Part shown: positions 15,387 through 25,500 of the stretch, piece by piece | How the letters are laid out: each line of letters opens with the position of its first letter | Position numbering within the stretch: position 1 is the first letter of the stretch | Origin: Sanguibacter antarcticus | GTDB lineage: Bacteria; Actinomycetota; Actinomycetes; Actinomycetales; Cellulomonadaceae | Assembly (NCBI RefSeq): GCF_002564005.1 | Contig: NZ_PDJG01000001.1 | Location: 2,108,001 to 2,172,000 of the forward strand | DNA length: 64,000 bases | Reading direction: 5' to 3' | Program-made: the position numbers and the translations under genes | Notes under the pieces: model-generated | What the model was told of the DNA's origin: nothing | Databases searched by the model: none | Seen by the model: only the letters and a program-made list of their open reading frames with translations

Positions 15387-16481
15387 ATGCCCTGGACCGT
15401 CAACGCCGTCGTCGCGCTCGCGCCCGGCGAGCCCGTCTCGAACGTGCAGATCATCGTTCCCGACCCCGGCCCTGGCGAGGTCGTCGTGGACATTGCCGCG
15501 TGCGGTGTGTGCCACACCGATCTGCACTACCGCGAGGGCGCGGTCACCGACGACTTCCCGTTCCTCTTGGGGCACGAGGCGGCCGGGACGGTCGCAGCGA
15601 TCGGTGCTGACGTGACGCACGTCGCCGTGGGCGACACCGTCGTCCTCAACTGGCGTGCCGTGTGCGGGCAGTGCCGGGCGTGCCGCCGCGGCAGCCCGCA
15701 GTACTGCTTCGCGACGCACAACGCCACGCAGCCGATGACGCTCACGGACGGCACACCGCTCACCGCGGCGCTCGGGATCGGCGCGTTCGCCGAGAAGACG
15801 ATCGTCGCCGCGGGTCAGGCGACGAAGGTCGACCCGGGAGTCGACCCGGCGGTCGCCGGCCTCCTCGGTTGTGGTGTCATGGCCGGGATCGGCGCGGCCG
15901 TGAACACGGCGCCGGTGCGTCGCGGCGACACGGTCGCGGTCATCGGCTGCGGCGGCGTGGGGTGCGCGGCTGTCGCCGGCGCGGAGCTCGCCGGTGCCCG
16001 ACGCGTCATCGCGATCGACCTCGACGACCGCAAGCTCGAATGGGCACGCGCCGTCGGTGCGACGCACACGATCAACTCGAGCGGTCTCGACCACGACGGT
16101 GTCGTCGCGGCGATCGCTGCGCTCACCGACGGGTTCGGTGCAGACGTCGTCATCGATGCTGTCGGGCGACCCGAGACGTGGAAGCAGGCCTTCTACGGCC
16201 GCGACCTCGCTGGCACGGTCGTCCTCGTGGGCGTCCCGACGCCGGAGATGACGCTCGACATCCCGCTCGCGGACGTGTTCGGTCGCGGCGGCGCGCTGAA
16301 GTCCTCCTGGTACGGCGACTGCCTGCCCGAGCGTGACTTCCCTGCACTCCTGGAGATGTACACCCAGGGCCGACTGCCTCTCGACGCCTTCGTGTCGGAG
16401 CGCATCGGACTTGCTGACGTCGAGTCGGCGTTCAGCACCATGCAATCCGGCAACGTCCTACGATCGGTGGTCGTCCTATGA
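15387..16481 (+). CDS. mscR: S-(hydroxymethyl)mycothiol dehydrogenase (MscR)
   Basis: 364 residues of the zinc-dependent medium-chain alcohol dehydrogenase family. The catalytic zinc ligands Cys42 (GVCHTD) and His63 (LGHEAAG) are present, as are the four structural zinc cysteines (Cys93, 96, 99, 107) and the NAD-binding [12 protein letters not shown]. The actinobacterial MscR class oxidises the mycothiol-formaldehyde adduct, and also reduces S-nitrosomycothiol. The start is the ATG at 15387 with AGGAGA 3 nt upstream. It overlaps the MBL-fold gene by ATGA, the same pair as Rv2259-Rv2260 in M. tuberculosis, so the two should act in one pathway. Confidence 0.9.
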   Translation: MPWTVNAVVALAPGEPVSNVQIIVPDPGPGEVVVDIAACGVCHTDLHYREGAVTDDFPFLLGHEAAGTVAAIGADVTHVAVGDTVVLNWRAVCGQCRACRRGSPQYCFATHNATQPMTLTDGTPLTAALGIGAFAEKTIVAAGQATKVDPGVDPAVAGLLGCGVMAGIGAAVNTAPVRRGDTVAVIGCGGVGCAAVAGAELAGARRVIAIDLDDRKLEWARAVGATHTINSSGLDHDGVVAAIAALTDGFGADVVIDAVGRPETWKQAFYGRDLAGTVVLVGVPTPEMTLDIPLADVFGRGGALKSSWYGDCLPERDFPALLEMYTQGRLPLDAFVSERIGLADVESAFSTMQSGNVLRSVVVL

Positions 16482-17149
16482 GCACGCACGAGAACCACGA
16501 ACCTGAACCGGCCGTCGTGCCGAGCGTCCGCGCAGAGCACCTGACGACCTCGGGGACGTTCTCGCTCGACGGCCACACGTTCGACGTCGAGAACAACGTG
16601 TGGCTGGTCGGTGACGACGAGGAGGTGCTCGTCGTCGACGCACCGCACGACGTGGACGCGATCGTCGAGGCGGTGGCTGGTCGGCGCGTCGTCGGCATCG
16701 TCGCGACGCACGCGCACGACGACCACGTCCGGTTCGCTCCGGAGCTCGCGGAGCGGCTCGACACGTCGATCTGGCTCCACCCCGCCGACCGCGAGCTGTG
16801 GGAGATGACCCACGGTAATGACGTCCCGACGAAGGACCTCGTCGACCGCCAGATCCTCACCGTCGCAGGCAGCGACCTGTACGTCCTGCACACCCCCGGC
16901 CACTCCCCCGGGTCGGTGAGCCTGTTCTCCCCCGACCTCGCGGCGGTGTTCAGCGGAGACACGCTCTTCGCCGGCGGGCCGGGTGCCACCGGGCGCAGCT
17001 TCAGCGACTTCCCGACGATCATCGTGTCCATCCGCACACGGCTCCTCACGCTCCCGGACGGGACGCGCGTCAACCCGGGCCACGGACCGTCGACGACCGT
17101 CGACGCCGAGGCTCCCCACCTGCAGGAGTGGATCGCGCGGGGTCACTGA
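16478..17149 (+). CDS. Metallo-beta-lactamase-fold hydrolase, probable S-formylmycothiol hydrolase
   Basis: 223 residues. The HxHxDH metal motif is THAHDDH (His78, His80, Asp82, His83), followed by [16 protein letters not shown] and a late NPGHGPST, a complete glyoxalase II-type dinuclear zinc site. Its 4-nt overlap with mscR suggests that it hydrolyses the S-formylmycothiol made by MscR, releasing formate and mycothiol. That assignment is context-based; a general mycothiol-thioester hydrolase is the alternative. Confidence 0.85.
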   Translation: MSTHENHEPEPAVVPSVRAEHLTTSGTFSLDGHTFDVENNVWLVGDDEEVLVVDAPHDVDAIVEAVAGRRVVGIVATHAHDDHVRFAPELAERLDTSIWLHPADRELWEMTHGNDVPTKDLVDRQILTVAGSDLYVLHTPGHSPGSVSLFSPDLAAVFSGDTLFAGGPGATGRSFSDFPTIIVSIRTRLLTLPDGTRVNPGHGPSTTVDAEAPHLQEWIARGH

Positions 17150-17164
17150 CCTCTTGCTCTGGTC

Positions 17165-17884
17165 TCAGGCGACGCCGAGGTAGGCGTCCTTGATCGCGGG
17201 GTCGGCGAGCAGCTCCTTGCCGGGCCCGCTGCGCACGACTGAGCCGGTCTCGAGCACGTAGGCGCGGTCGGAGCGCGACAGCGCCTGCTGAGCGTTCTGC
17301 TCGACGAGCAGCACGGTGGTGCCCTGCTTGTTGATCTCCGAGATGATCCGGAAGATCTGCTGGATGATCATCGGCGCGAGACCCATCGACGGCTCGTCGA
17401 GGAGGAGGAGCCGCGGGCGGGCCATGAGCGCACGTCCGATCGCGAGCATCTGCTGCTCGCCGCCGGACATGGTCCCGCCGACCTGCGTCCGACGCTCGGC
17501 GAGCCGTGGGAAGAACGTGAAGACGCGCTCGAGGGTCTCGTCGTGCTCGGCCTTCGTCTTGAAGGTCCGGGCGAAGCACCCCATCTCGAGGTTCTCCATG
17601 ACCGTCATGCCGGCGAAGACCCCGCGTCCCTCGGGGGCCTGGATGATGCCCTCGTGGACCCTCAGGTGGGGCTTCATCTTCGTGACGTCCCGGCCGTCGA
17701 AGACGATCGAGCCGCCCGCGAGCGGGTGCACACCCGAGATGGCCCGCATGGTCGTCGTCTTGCCCGCCCCGTTGGCGCCGATGAGCGTGACGAGCTCGCC
17801 CTCGTCGACCGTCAGCGAGACGCTGTGGAGGGCTTCGATGCGCCCGTAGGCGACCGTCATGTCGGTGATCTCAAGCAATGGCAT
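17165..17884 (-). CDS. livF: Branched-chain amino acid ABC transporter ATP-binding protein LivF
   Basis: 239 residues. A single ABC ATPase domain with Walker A GANGAGKT (36-43), signature MSGGEQQMLAIGRAL, Walker B LLLLDEPSMGLAP and the HAAT-family EQNAQQAL H-loop variant in which Gln/Asn replaces the usual His. It powers import through LivHM together with LivG. The start overlaps the 3' end of livG by 14 nt. It is the last gene of the operon and converges on the MBL gene with only 15 nt between stops and no visible terminator hairpin. Confidence 0.92.
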   Translation of the reverse strand: MPLLEITDMTVAYGRIEALHSVSLTVDEGELVTLIGANGAGKTTTMRAISGVHPLAGGSIVFDGRDVTKMKPHLRVHEGIIQAPEGRGVFAGMTVMENLEMGCFARTFKTKAEHDETLERVFTFFPRLAERRTQVGGTMSGGEQQMLAIGRALMARPRLLLLDEPSMGLAPMIIQQIFRIISEINKQGTTVLLVEQNAQQALSRSDRAYVLETGSVVRSGPGKELLADPAIKDAYLGVA

Positions 17885-18872
17885 CGTCGGGAACCCCTAG
17901 GTAGGCGGCGATCACGGCCGGGTCGGTGGTGACCTGCTCGGGCGTGCCGTCGGCGATCACGCGACCGAACTCCAGGACGACGATCCTGTCGGTCACGCCA
18001 CGCACGAGCCGCATGTCGTGCTCGATGAGCAGGACGGTGTAGCCGTCGTCGCGGATCTGGCGGATGAGGTCCATGAGGGACTCCTTCTCCGCCGGGTTGA
18101 AGCCGGCCGCGGGCTCGTCCAGGCACAAGAGCTTGGGCTCCGTCGCGAGGGCACGAGCGATCTCGAGCCGCCGCTGGTCACCGTACGAGAGGTTGCGTGC
18201 CTTGTCGGTGGCCCGCCCCCCGACGCCCACGAACTCGAGCAGCGCCATCGCGCGGTCCATGCCCTCGCGCTCTTCGTGGCGGTGGCGGCGGCTCCGGAAG
18301 AGTGCTCCCGGGACCGAGGTCCGGTGCCGTGCGTCCGTGCCGACGACGACGTTCTCGAGGGCCGTCATCTCGTTGAAGAGCCGGATGTTCTGGAACGTGC
18401 GGGCGATACCCATCTGGGTGATCTGGTGCCGCTTGCGCTTGCCCAGAGACGCTCCGTCGAAGAGCACCTCGCCGGAGGTCGGCCGGTACACGCCGGTGAG
18501 CGCGTTGAAGCACGTCGTCTTGCCGGCTCCGTTCGGACCGATGAGGCCGAGGATCTCGCCGCGTCGGATGTCGAACGTCACCGAGTCGAGCGCGGTCAGA
18601 CCACCGAACTTCAAGGTGACGTCCTGCATCTGCAGCAGCGGCTCGCCGACCTGCGCGCGCACGTCCCGCTTCGCGGCGACCATCTGTGCGACGACCGTCG
18701 GGTCGGCCAGGCTCGGGTGGACGTCGGCGACGTCGACGGACACCGGCTCGTCGACCCCTCCGCCAGGCATCTCGGCTTCGCGCGGTTGCTTGTCGAAGCT
18801 CGTCTCGGTCGCCCGGAACGGCTCGCCGTGCTCAGCGCCGGCGCCGATCCCGCCCGGGTCGTGGCTGCTCAT
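17871..18872 (-). CDS. livG: Branched-chain amino acid ABC transporter ATP-binding protein LivG, N-terminally extended
   Basis: 333 residues. The ABC domain begins near residue 78; Walker A is GPNGAGKT (112-119), signature LSYGDQRRLEIARAL, Walker B LLCLDEPAAGFNP and the H-loop IEHDM, all intact. The first about 75 residues are an acidic, disordered extension absent from typical LivG (about 255 residues). The ATG at 18872 overlaps the livM stop by ATGA, so this start is likely real, though an internal start near the ABC domain cannot be excluded. Confidence 0.9.
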   Translation of the reverse strand: MSSHDPGGIGAGAEHGEPFRATETSFDKQPREAEMPGGGVDEPVSVDVADVHPSLADPTVVAQMVAAKRDVRAQVGEPLLQMQDVTLKFGGLTALDSVTFDIRRGEILGLIGPNGAGKTTCFNALTGVYRPTSGEVLFDGASLGKRKRHQITQMGIARTFQNIRLFNEMTALENVVVGTDARHRTSVPGALFRSRRHRHEEREGMDRAMALLEFVGVGGRATDKARNLSYGDQRRLEIARALATEPKLLCLDEPAAGFNPAEKESLMDLIRQIRDDGYTVLLIEHDMRLVRGVTDRIVVLEFGRVIADGTPEQVTTDPAVIAAYLGVPDDAIA

Positions 18873-20110
18873 GCGGCGTCCTTCCGTACGGTGCGGCGTG
18901 CTGTGACGTAGAGCTCGCGCCCGTAGGTGAGGAGCTTTTGGCGCACGGGTATGAGTCCCTGCGGTCGGAAGACCATGAGGACGGTGAGCGCGAGGCCGAA
19001 GAACAGGTAGCGGAACTCCGCGATCTCCGTCCCGTTGATCGGGATGCCGAAGAGCTCGGTGCGCCCGAGGAAGAAGTTCGGCAGGTACACGATGAGGAAG
19101 GCTCCGAGGATGACGCCAAGCTTGTTCCCCTGCCCACCGAGGACGACGGCGCAGAGGAACAGCACGGAGTTGATGACGTTGAAGTTCGTCGGGTTCACGA
19201 ACTGCACCTGGCCCGCGTAGAGGGCTCCGGACGCACCACCGATCGAGGCCCCGATGACGAACGCCCAGAGCTTGAAGCGGAAGGTGGGGACGCCCATGAT
19301 CTCCGCAGCGTCCTCGTCCTCCCGGATCGCGACCCACGAGCGTCCGACCCGGGACCGCTCGAGGTTCCCTACGAAGACGAGGGTCCCGAGGATGAGGACG
19401 ATGCTCAGCCAGTACCACCAGACCCCGGAGTTGAGCGTCCCCGAGGAGGCACCGGCGGAGAACACACCGTTCGTGTTGTCCTCGCTGATGCCGATGCGGG
19501 GGTACGCCACCTGAGACAGCCCACGACCGCCGCCCGTGACGTCGTCGAGGTTGTCGGCGAGGAGCCGGACGATCTCGCCGAAGCCAAGTGTGACGATGGC
19601 GAGGTAGTCACCGCGCAGACGCAGCGTCGGCGACCCGAGGAGGAGTCCGGAGAGCGCGGTGATCGCGACCGCGATCGGCAGGGCGGCGAGCCACGCCCAG
19701 TCGCGCGAGAGCCATCCGCCGTCCCCGGTCTGGTTCCACGGGCTCGACGGGCTCGTGAGGATGGCGACGGTGTAGGCACCCACGGCGTAGAAGCCGACGT
19801 ACCCGAGGTCGAGGAGCCCCGCCTGGCCCACCACGACGTTGAGACCGATCGCGATGAGGGCGTACATGCCGAACTGGGCCATGACGGCACCGAAGTTGGT
19901 GCCGACCGTGGTGAGGACCGGGAGGTTGAGGACGGGCAGCAGCGCGATGAAGACGACCAGCGGGAAGCCCACGACCCACTGGGTCGGTCGTGGGAGGGCG
20001 TCCCACCAGAGCCGCATCGCGTCACCGAGGCCGCCGTGCGGCCGGTTCGCCACCGACGCCTTCGTGCTCACCGGGGCCGGCGACGGCGACGTCACAGGAG
20101 TCTCGCTCAT
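18869..20110 (-). CDS. livM: Branched-chain amino acid ABC transporter permease LivM
   Basis: 413 residues with about ten hydrophobic segments and the LivM landmark motifs [27 protein letters not shown] and [18 protein letters not shown], with the cytoplasmic EAA-like loop [22 protein letters not shown]. It forms the membrane channel with LivH. The start ATG at 20110 overlaps the livH stop (ATGA). An N-terminal polar Ser/Pro/Thr-rich tail of about 30 residues precedes the first helix. Confidence 0.92.
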   Translation of the reverse strand: [413 protein letters not shown]

Positions 20111-21144
20111 GCTCGTGCCCTCCCCAGGGACTCGCCGAGGATCCCGGTGGGCCGGACCATGAGAACGAGGACGAGGAGCCCGAAGGCGACCACGTCGCGC
20201 CACTCGGTGCCGAAGAGCACCTGGCCGTAGTTCTCGATGATGCCGAGGAGCAGCCCGCCGAGCAGAGCTCCACGCAGGTTGCCGATCCCTCCGAGCACCG
20301 CGGCGCAGAACGCCTTGATGCCGAGGATGAAGCCTCCCGAGTAGATGATCCCGTTCGGGACGCGCAGCGTGTAGAGCAGCGCTGCAGCACCAGCGAGCAG
20401 CCCGCCGATGAGGAACGTCAGGACGATGATCCGCTCCCGCGAGACACCCATGAGGGTGGCGGTCACGGGGTCTTGGGCCACCGCGCGGATGCCGCGGCCG
20501 AACTTCGTCTTGTTGATGAACAGGTCGGTCGCGAGCGCCAGCACGAGTGCCGAGACGATGATGATGATCGACACGTTGGTGACGTTCGCGGTGAAGAGCG
20601 TGAACTGCGTCTCGGGGACCACGAGCCGGATGGGCTGCTGGGCGTTGACGCCCCCGAGGGTGTCGCCGGTGAGCCGAGGGAGCACGAAGTGCACGAACTC
20701 CTGGAGGACGAAGGACGCCCCGATGGCGGTGATGAGGAAGACGAGGGGCTGGGCGCCCCGCTTGCGGAGCGGGCGGTAGGCCACCCGCTCGAGGCCGACC
20801 GCGACACCACCAGAGATCGCCATGCCCCCGGCGAGCGCGAGGACGAGATAGACCACGGTCATCGCGATTCCGAGGTCGTAGGCGTTCCCGCTCGGGCCGA
20901 ACCCGAGCATCATGAGCACGGCGTACTGCCCGATCATGCCGATCATGAAGACTTCGGAGTGTGCGAAGTTGATGAGCCGCAGGACTCCGTACACGAGGGT
21001 GTAGCCGACAGCGACCAGCGCGTACACGGAACCGTAGGTGAGCCCATCCACGGTCAAGGCCCAGAAGTTCTTGGCTAGCGCGGCGGTGTCGAACCCGATG
21101 AGGGGTTCGGCGACCACCATGGCGTGGATGAGCCCACCTGACAT
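20107..21144 (-). CDS. livH: Branched-chain amino acid ABC transporter permease LivH
   Basis: 345 residues with eight or more membrane segments. The LivH signature is clear: LTYGSVYALVAVGYTLVYGVLRLINFAHSEVFMIG near the N terminus, RGIRAVAQDPVTATLMGV as the coupling loop, and GGFILGIKAFCAAVLGGIGNLRGALLGG. The start ATG at 21144 has GAGAAGGAGAA upstream. It follows livJ after a 49-nt gap, so the five liv genes form one operon. Confidence 0.93.
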   Translation of the reverse strand: MSGGLIHAMVVAEPLIGFDTAALAKNFWALTVDGLTYGSVYALVAVGYTLVYGVLRLINFAHSEVFMIGMIGQYAVLMMLGFGPSGNAYDLGIAMTVVYLVLALAGGMAISGGVAVGLERVAYRPLRKRGAQPLVFLITAIGASFVLQEFVHFVLPRLTGDTLGGVNAQQPIRLVVPETQFTLFTANVTNVSIIIIVSALVLALATDLFINKTKFGRGIRAVAQDPVTATLMGVSRERIIVLTFLIGGLLAGAAALLYTLRVPNGIIYSGGFILGIKAFCAAVLGGIGNLRGALLGGLLLGIIENYGQVLFGTEWRDVVAFGLLVLVLMVRPTGILGESLGRARA

Positions 21145-21193
21145 GTTGTTGTTCTCCTTCTCCGGCTGATGGACGTGTCGTACCGGAGCTGAG

Positions 21194-22429
21194 CTACTCG
21201 ACCTTGTACATCCAGATGAGCGCGGACTCGAGCTCGCCGGTCGCGTCCCACTTGTAGCTGCGGGCGAGGCCCGTGCCGTCGTAGCTGCTGACGAAGTCGA
21301 CGAGCCCGGCGCGGTCGGTGACCCCGGAGTCGATGCCCTTGAGCATGATCGTCATGAGGTCGTAGCCCTCGGTGGAGTACACGCCTGCCGCCTGGCCTGC
21401 GCTCTCCTCGTACTCGGCGGCGAACTCTTCAGGAGCCGGGCCGCACGGGCAGGAGAGGACTGCGCCCTCGGAGGAGGAACCTGCCTGGGAGACGAACTGC
21501 GGGTCGTTCACGCCGTCGGCGGAGACGAACGGGATCTCGACGCCACCGTCGCGCAGCTGCTGCACGAACGGGGCTGCCTCGGCGTAGTAGCCGGCGTAGA
21601 AGACGGCGTCCGCCTCGGCACCGTTGATGATCTGGACGGTGGCTGCGAAGTCCTTGTCACCGGTCTTGACGTCGGCGGCGCAGGAGGAGTCTGCTGCGTC
21701 TCCGAGGCCGGCGTTGATCTGCTCCGCGAGGCCGATGCCGTAGTCAGAGTTGTCGGCGACGACGCAGACCTTTTCGTAGCCGAGGGTGTCGACGAGGTAC
21801 TTCGCGACCGCTGGGCCCTGGATCGCGTCGTTGGCGAGACCGCGGAAGAACGTGTCCCAGCCGTTGGTCGTGAGATCTGGGTTGGTGGCCGAGGCGGTGA
21901 GCGTGAGAAGGCCGGCCTGGTTGAAGATCGATCCGGTGGCATTCGTCTCGCCGGAGAACGCGGGGCCGAGAAGACCGAGGATGCTCGCGTCGCCGACGAT
22001 CTGCGGTGCGACCTGGGTGGCCTTCTGCGGGTCACCTTCCGTGTCGAAAGGCTTCAGCTCGACCTGGCAGTCAGCATTTGCCTCGTTGTGCTTGTCGAGC
22101 GCGACCTGTGCGCCGTAAAGAATGTTCTGACCGAGCGCGGCGTTCGGTCCGGTGAGCGCACCGGCCATGGCGATCGACACCTCGCCACAGGCGGCGGACC
22201 CGTCGCCTGCGGGGTCGGCAGGATCCATCGCCTCGCCGGCCTCGACCTCAGCGCCGGTCGCGTCGATCTGCACCGCGGGGACGATGGTCAGGTCGCTCGC
22301 GTCGACGCTGCTCCCGGTGGAGTCGTCTCCTGTGTCGCCGGCCTCTTTCTGACTACAACCTGCGACGACGAGCGTCGTTGCGAGGGCGAGAGCAAGAGCG
22401 CTCGACCTACGACGTGTGAGAGAACGCAT
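21194..22429 (-). CDS. livJ: Branched-chain amino acid ABC transporter substrate-binding lipoprotein LivJ
   Basis: 411 residues. A lipoprotein signal peptide ends in LVVAGCSQ with Cys25 as the lipid anchor, then an acidic linker (about 28-75) and a two-lobe periplasmic-binding fold of the HAAT family (ALTGPNAALGQNILYGAQVALD; DNSDYGIGLAEQINAGLG; ADAVFYAGYYAEAAPFVQQL). It captures the substrate outside the membrane for LivHMGF. Leucine, isoleucine and valine are the usual ligands, but amides or urea are used by related systems. The start ATG at 22429 has GGAGG 6 nt upstream. Confidence 0.92.
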   Translation of the reverse strand: MRSLTRRRSSALALALATTLVVAGCSQKEAGDTGDDSTGSSVDASDLTIVPAVQIDATGAEVEAGEAMDPADPAGDGSAACGEVSIAMAGALTGPNAALGQNILYGAQVALDKHNEANADCQVELKPFDTEGDPQKATQVAPQIVGDASILGLLGPAFSGETNATGSIFNQAGLLTLTASATNPDLTTNGWDTFFRGLANDAIQGPAVAKYLVDTLGYEKVCVVADNSDYGIGLAEQINAGLGDAADSSCAADVKTGDKDFAATVQIINGAEADAVFYAGYYAEAAPFVQQLRDGGVEIPFVSADGVNDPQFVSQAGSSSEGAVLSCPCGPAPEEFAAEYEESAGQAAGVYSTEGYDLMTIMLKGIDSGVTDRAGLVDFVSSYDGTGLARSYKWDATGELESALIWMYKVE

Positions 22430-22536
22430 TCGGAACCTCCGGTGATAGGGGCCTGCCGCCCGCGGTGCCCAGAGCGTCGCAGCGGGTGGTTTCGCTGGTG
22501 TGCGGGTCGCGTTTCCCACAAGTTACAGCACCGAAG

Positions 22537-22552
22537 AGTGTTCTAGATCACA
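22537..22552 (-). promoter_or_regulatory. CRP/GlxR-like site ahead of livJ
   Basis: TGTGATCTAGAACACT on the minus strand, 108 nt upstream of the livJ start. It matches the CRP/GlxR-type consensus TGTGA-N2-TA-N2-TCACA at 10 of 12 fixed positions around a perfect TCTAGA centre. The surrounding region is AT-rich for this genome. Functional assignment is tentative. Confidence 0.35.
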
Positions 22553-22579
22553 TATCAAGGTCACAGAATAGGCGCGATG

Positions 22580-25500
22580 TCATGAGAGAAGCTCGCGGAC
22601 GTCGTCAGCGGTCATTCCCCCGGAACCCGCGGCCCCTCCGTCGAGAACGCTCGCGAAGAGCTGCGCCTTCGTCGCTTTGAGCGCCATGACCTTTTCCTCG
22701 ATCGTGTCTGTCGCGACGAGCCGATACACCATCACCTTGCGTTCTTGGCCGATACGGTGCGCTCGATCGACTGCCTGCGCCTCGGCTGCCGGGTTCCACC
22801 ACGGATCGAGCAAGAAGCAGTAGTCGGCAGCCGTGAGGTTGAGCCCGAACCCCCCGGCCTTGAGACTGATGAGGAAAACCTTCGTCTCGCCAGACGTGAA
22901 TCGCTCGATGGTCTCCGTGCGCTTGCGCGTGCGTCCGTCGAGATACGAGTGGTCGAGCCCGCGCGCGTCGAGCCGGTCACGGACGCTCTTGAGGAACTGC
23001 GTGAACTGGCTGAAGACGAGGACGGAGTGCCCCTCGGCCACGATGCCGTCGAGCATCTCGAAGAGCACGTCGAGCTTGGTCGCCGGGATGTGGGCGTGCT
23101 CGGCGTCGACGAGCGCTGGGTCGAGGCTCGCCTGGCGGAGGACTGCCAGCGAGCGGAACACCGCGAAGCGGTGCTCCTCGAGAGCCCCTACGAGGCCGAG
23201 CACGTTGGTGCGCTCGCGCTGGAGGTAGCGGTCGTAGACCTTGCGGTGACGCGGGTTGAGCACGACATCGACGACCTGCTCCTGCTTGGGTGGCAGGTCC
23301 TTGGCCACGTCCTCCTTCGCGCGACGGAGCATGAACGGGCGGATCCGGTCGCGGAGCTTGTCGAGCCGCTCGGCGTTGCCGTTCTTCTCGATCGGCCGTT
23401 GGTAGTACTCGGCAAAGCGCCGCGGGTGCGGGAACAGCCCCGGGCTGACGACCGAGACGATGGACCACAGCTCCATGAGGTTGTTCTCGAGGGGCGTCCC
23501 GGTGATCGCCAGCTTGAACGGTGCGGCGAGCCGGCGGGCGCACTGGTAGGCGATCGACTGGTGGTTCTTGACGAACTGCGCCTCGTCGAGGATCAGCCCC
23601 GCCCACGTCACGGCGTCGTACTCGTCAAAACCCAGGCGGAAGAGCGCGTACGACGTCACGACGATGTCTGCGCCGGCGACGAGCTCCGCGAGGTCAGCCG
23701 TCCGGCGCGAGCGTGTCTCGCTCACCACGACGACGGTGAGGCCCGGCGTGAAGCGCCGCGCCTCTGCCGCCCAGTTGCCGACGACGCTCGTGGGCGCCAC
23801 CACGAGGAACGGCGCCGGCGCTGCAGGCGTGTCAGGGGCAGCCGGCGTGACAGCTGCGGCCGGTGCGACGGACTCGAGCTCTCTCACGTGCGCGACGAGC
23901 GCGAGCGTCTGCAGCGTCTTGCCCAGACCCATGTCGTCGGCGAGCACCCCGCCGAGTCCGTTGGCGTAGAGGAAGGCGAGCCACTCGAAGCCCTCGTGCT
24001 GGTAGGAGCGCAGCGTCGCGACCATCCCGGTCGGAGGGTCCAGCCGTTGCACGCCGTGGCCGTCCGCGAGCGCACCGAGCGCGGTTCGCCAGGCAGCGGC
24101 CTGTGCTCCGACGACTCCGAGGCGGTCGAGCTCGTCGAACAGGGCTGCCTGGAACCTGTTGATGCGCAGGGTGCCGCCCATCGTGTCCTGGAGGGCACGT
24201 GCTTCCTCGATGAGCTCTCGCAAGCGCCCGAAGCGGTCCTCGTCGAGCGTGAAGTAGGTGCCGCTCGCGAGGAGGAGGGTGGGCTCTCCCTGGGCGAGCG
24301 CGGTGAAGACCTGCGCGAAGGGCACGGTCTGCTCGCCGGCGCGGACGGTGACGCCGAGGTCGAACCAGTCGCGGGAGTCGGGTCGTGGGGTGGCGGAGAC
24401 GGACACCTGCACGTCGTGCTCGTGGTGGTAGCTCACTGCGTGGTCGTCGGTGCTGGTGAGGATGTCGACGACCACGTCGGGGTCGTCGTCGGCCAGGAGG
24501 AGCAGCGCCGGCATCACGTCGGTGAAGAGCTGGGCCGTCTCCATCCCGCGGAGGGCCTGCGGTCCGGCGTCGAGCATGTGCTGGACGCCGGGTGCCACGG
24601 CGGCGACCCGCTCGAGGATCGCGTCCTCGGCAGCGGTGTCGCGAGGACCGTGCGCGAGCAGCGCTCTGGGTGTCGGCGCGGAGAGGTCGCCGTGCGCGAC
24701 GGGGACGGTGAACGCCCACGGTCGGTCCGGGTCGCCGTCCGGGACCCGGTACCGCCACTCCCACGCGGTGCGGGCAGCGTGCTCGGGCTCGAGCGTGACC
24801 GTGAGGCACAGGCTCGGTCGTGGAGGTGCGGGCAGCTCGATGGTGGGGTCGACCATCGCGTCGTCGAAGCGGTCGCGCAGCGCTGGGTAGACGGTCGTGA
24901 GGAACCGCTCCTGGTCCTGTGCCGGGACGCGGATGCTGGCGCCGTGCCGGACGAGGTCGCGCTCGGCGGCGCCGAGCGGGGTGGCGAGCTGCGCGAGGAG
25001 GATCGGGCCAGCGGAGCCTTCCCACGTGTAGAGCCCCGCTGCGGGTTCGCCGACGAGCACGGTCCGGCGTGCGTCGAGGGTGGTGCTGGCGAGGGTGATC
25101 GAGGTGCGGACGACGATGTCGTCGCCGTCGCGGACAAGGTCGACGGCGCTGCGCGCGAGGGTGTCGCTCAGCTCGACGGCGCTCTGGAGGGTGTCGGACT
25201 GCACGAGCGGAAGTCCCGCTCGGCGGGCGTCGCGCAGCAGCGCCCAGAGGACAGAACCGGGGATCTCGGTGACGTACACCCATCCCGGCGGCTGGCTGTA
25301 TCCGCCGACGAGCGCAGCGCTCGTCGCGCCGGCGGAGACGCCGTAGAGCGCCCGGAGCACGTCGACGTGCTCGCGACGGTACTCACCGTTGCGGTAGACG
25401 CCGACGAAGCGGAGGTCTGCCCAGGTGAGGCCCGACCGGATCCAGCGACCGCGGGCGCCCCGGACGACGGGCCGCATCCCGAGCCGGGGCGGAGCGTCGT

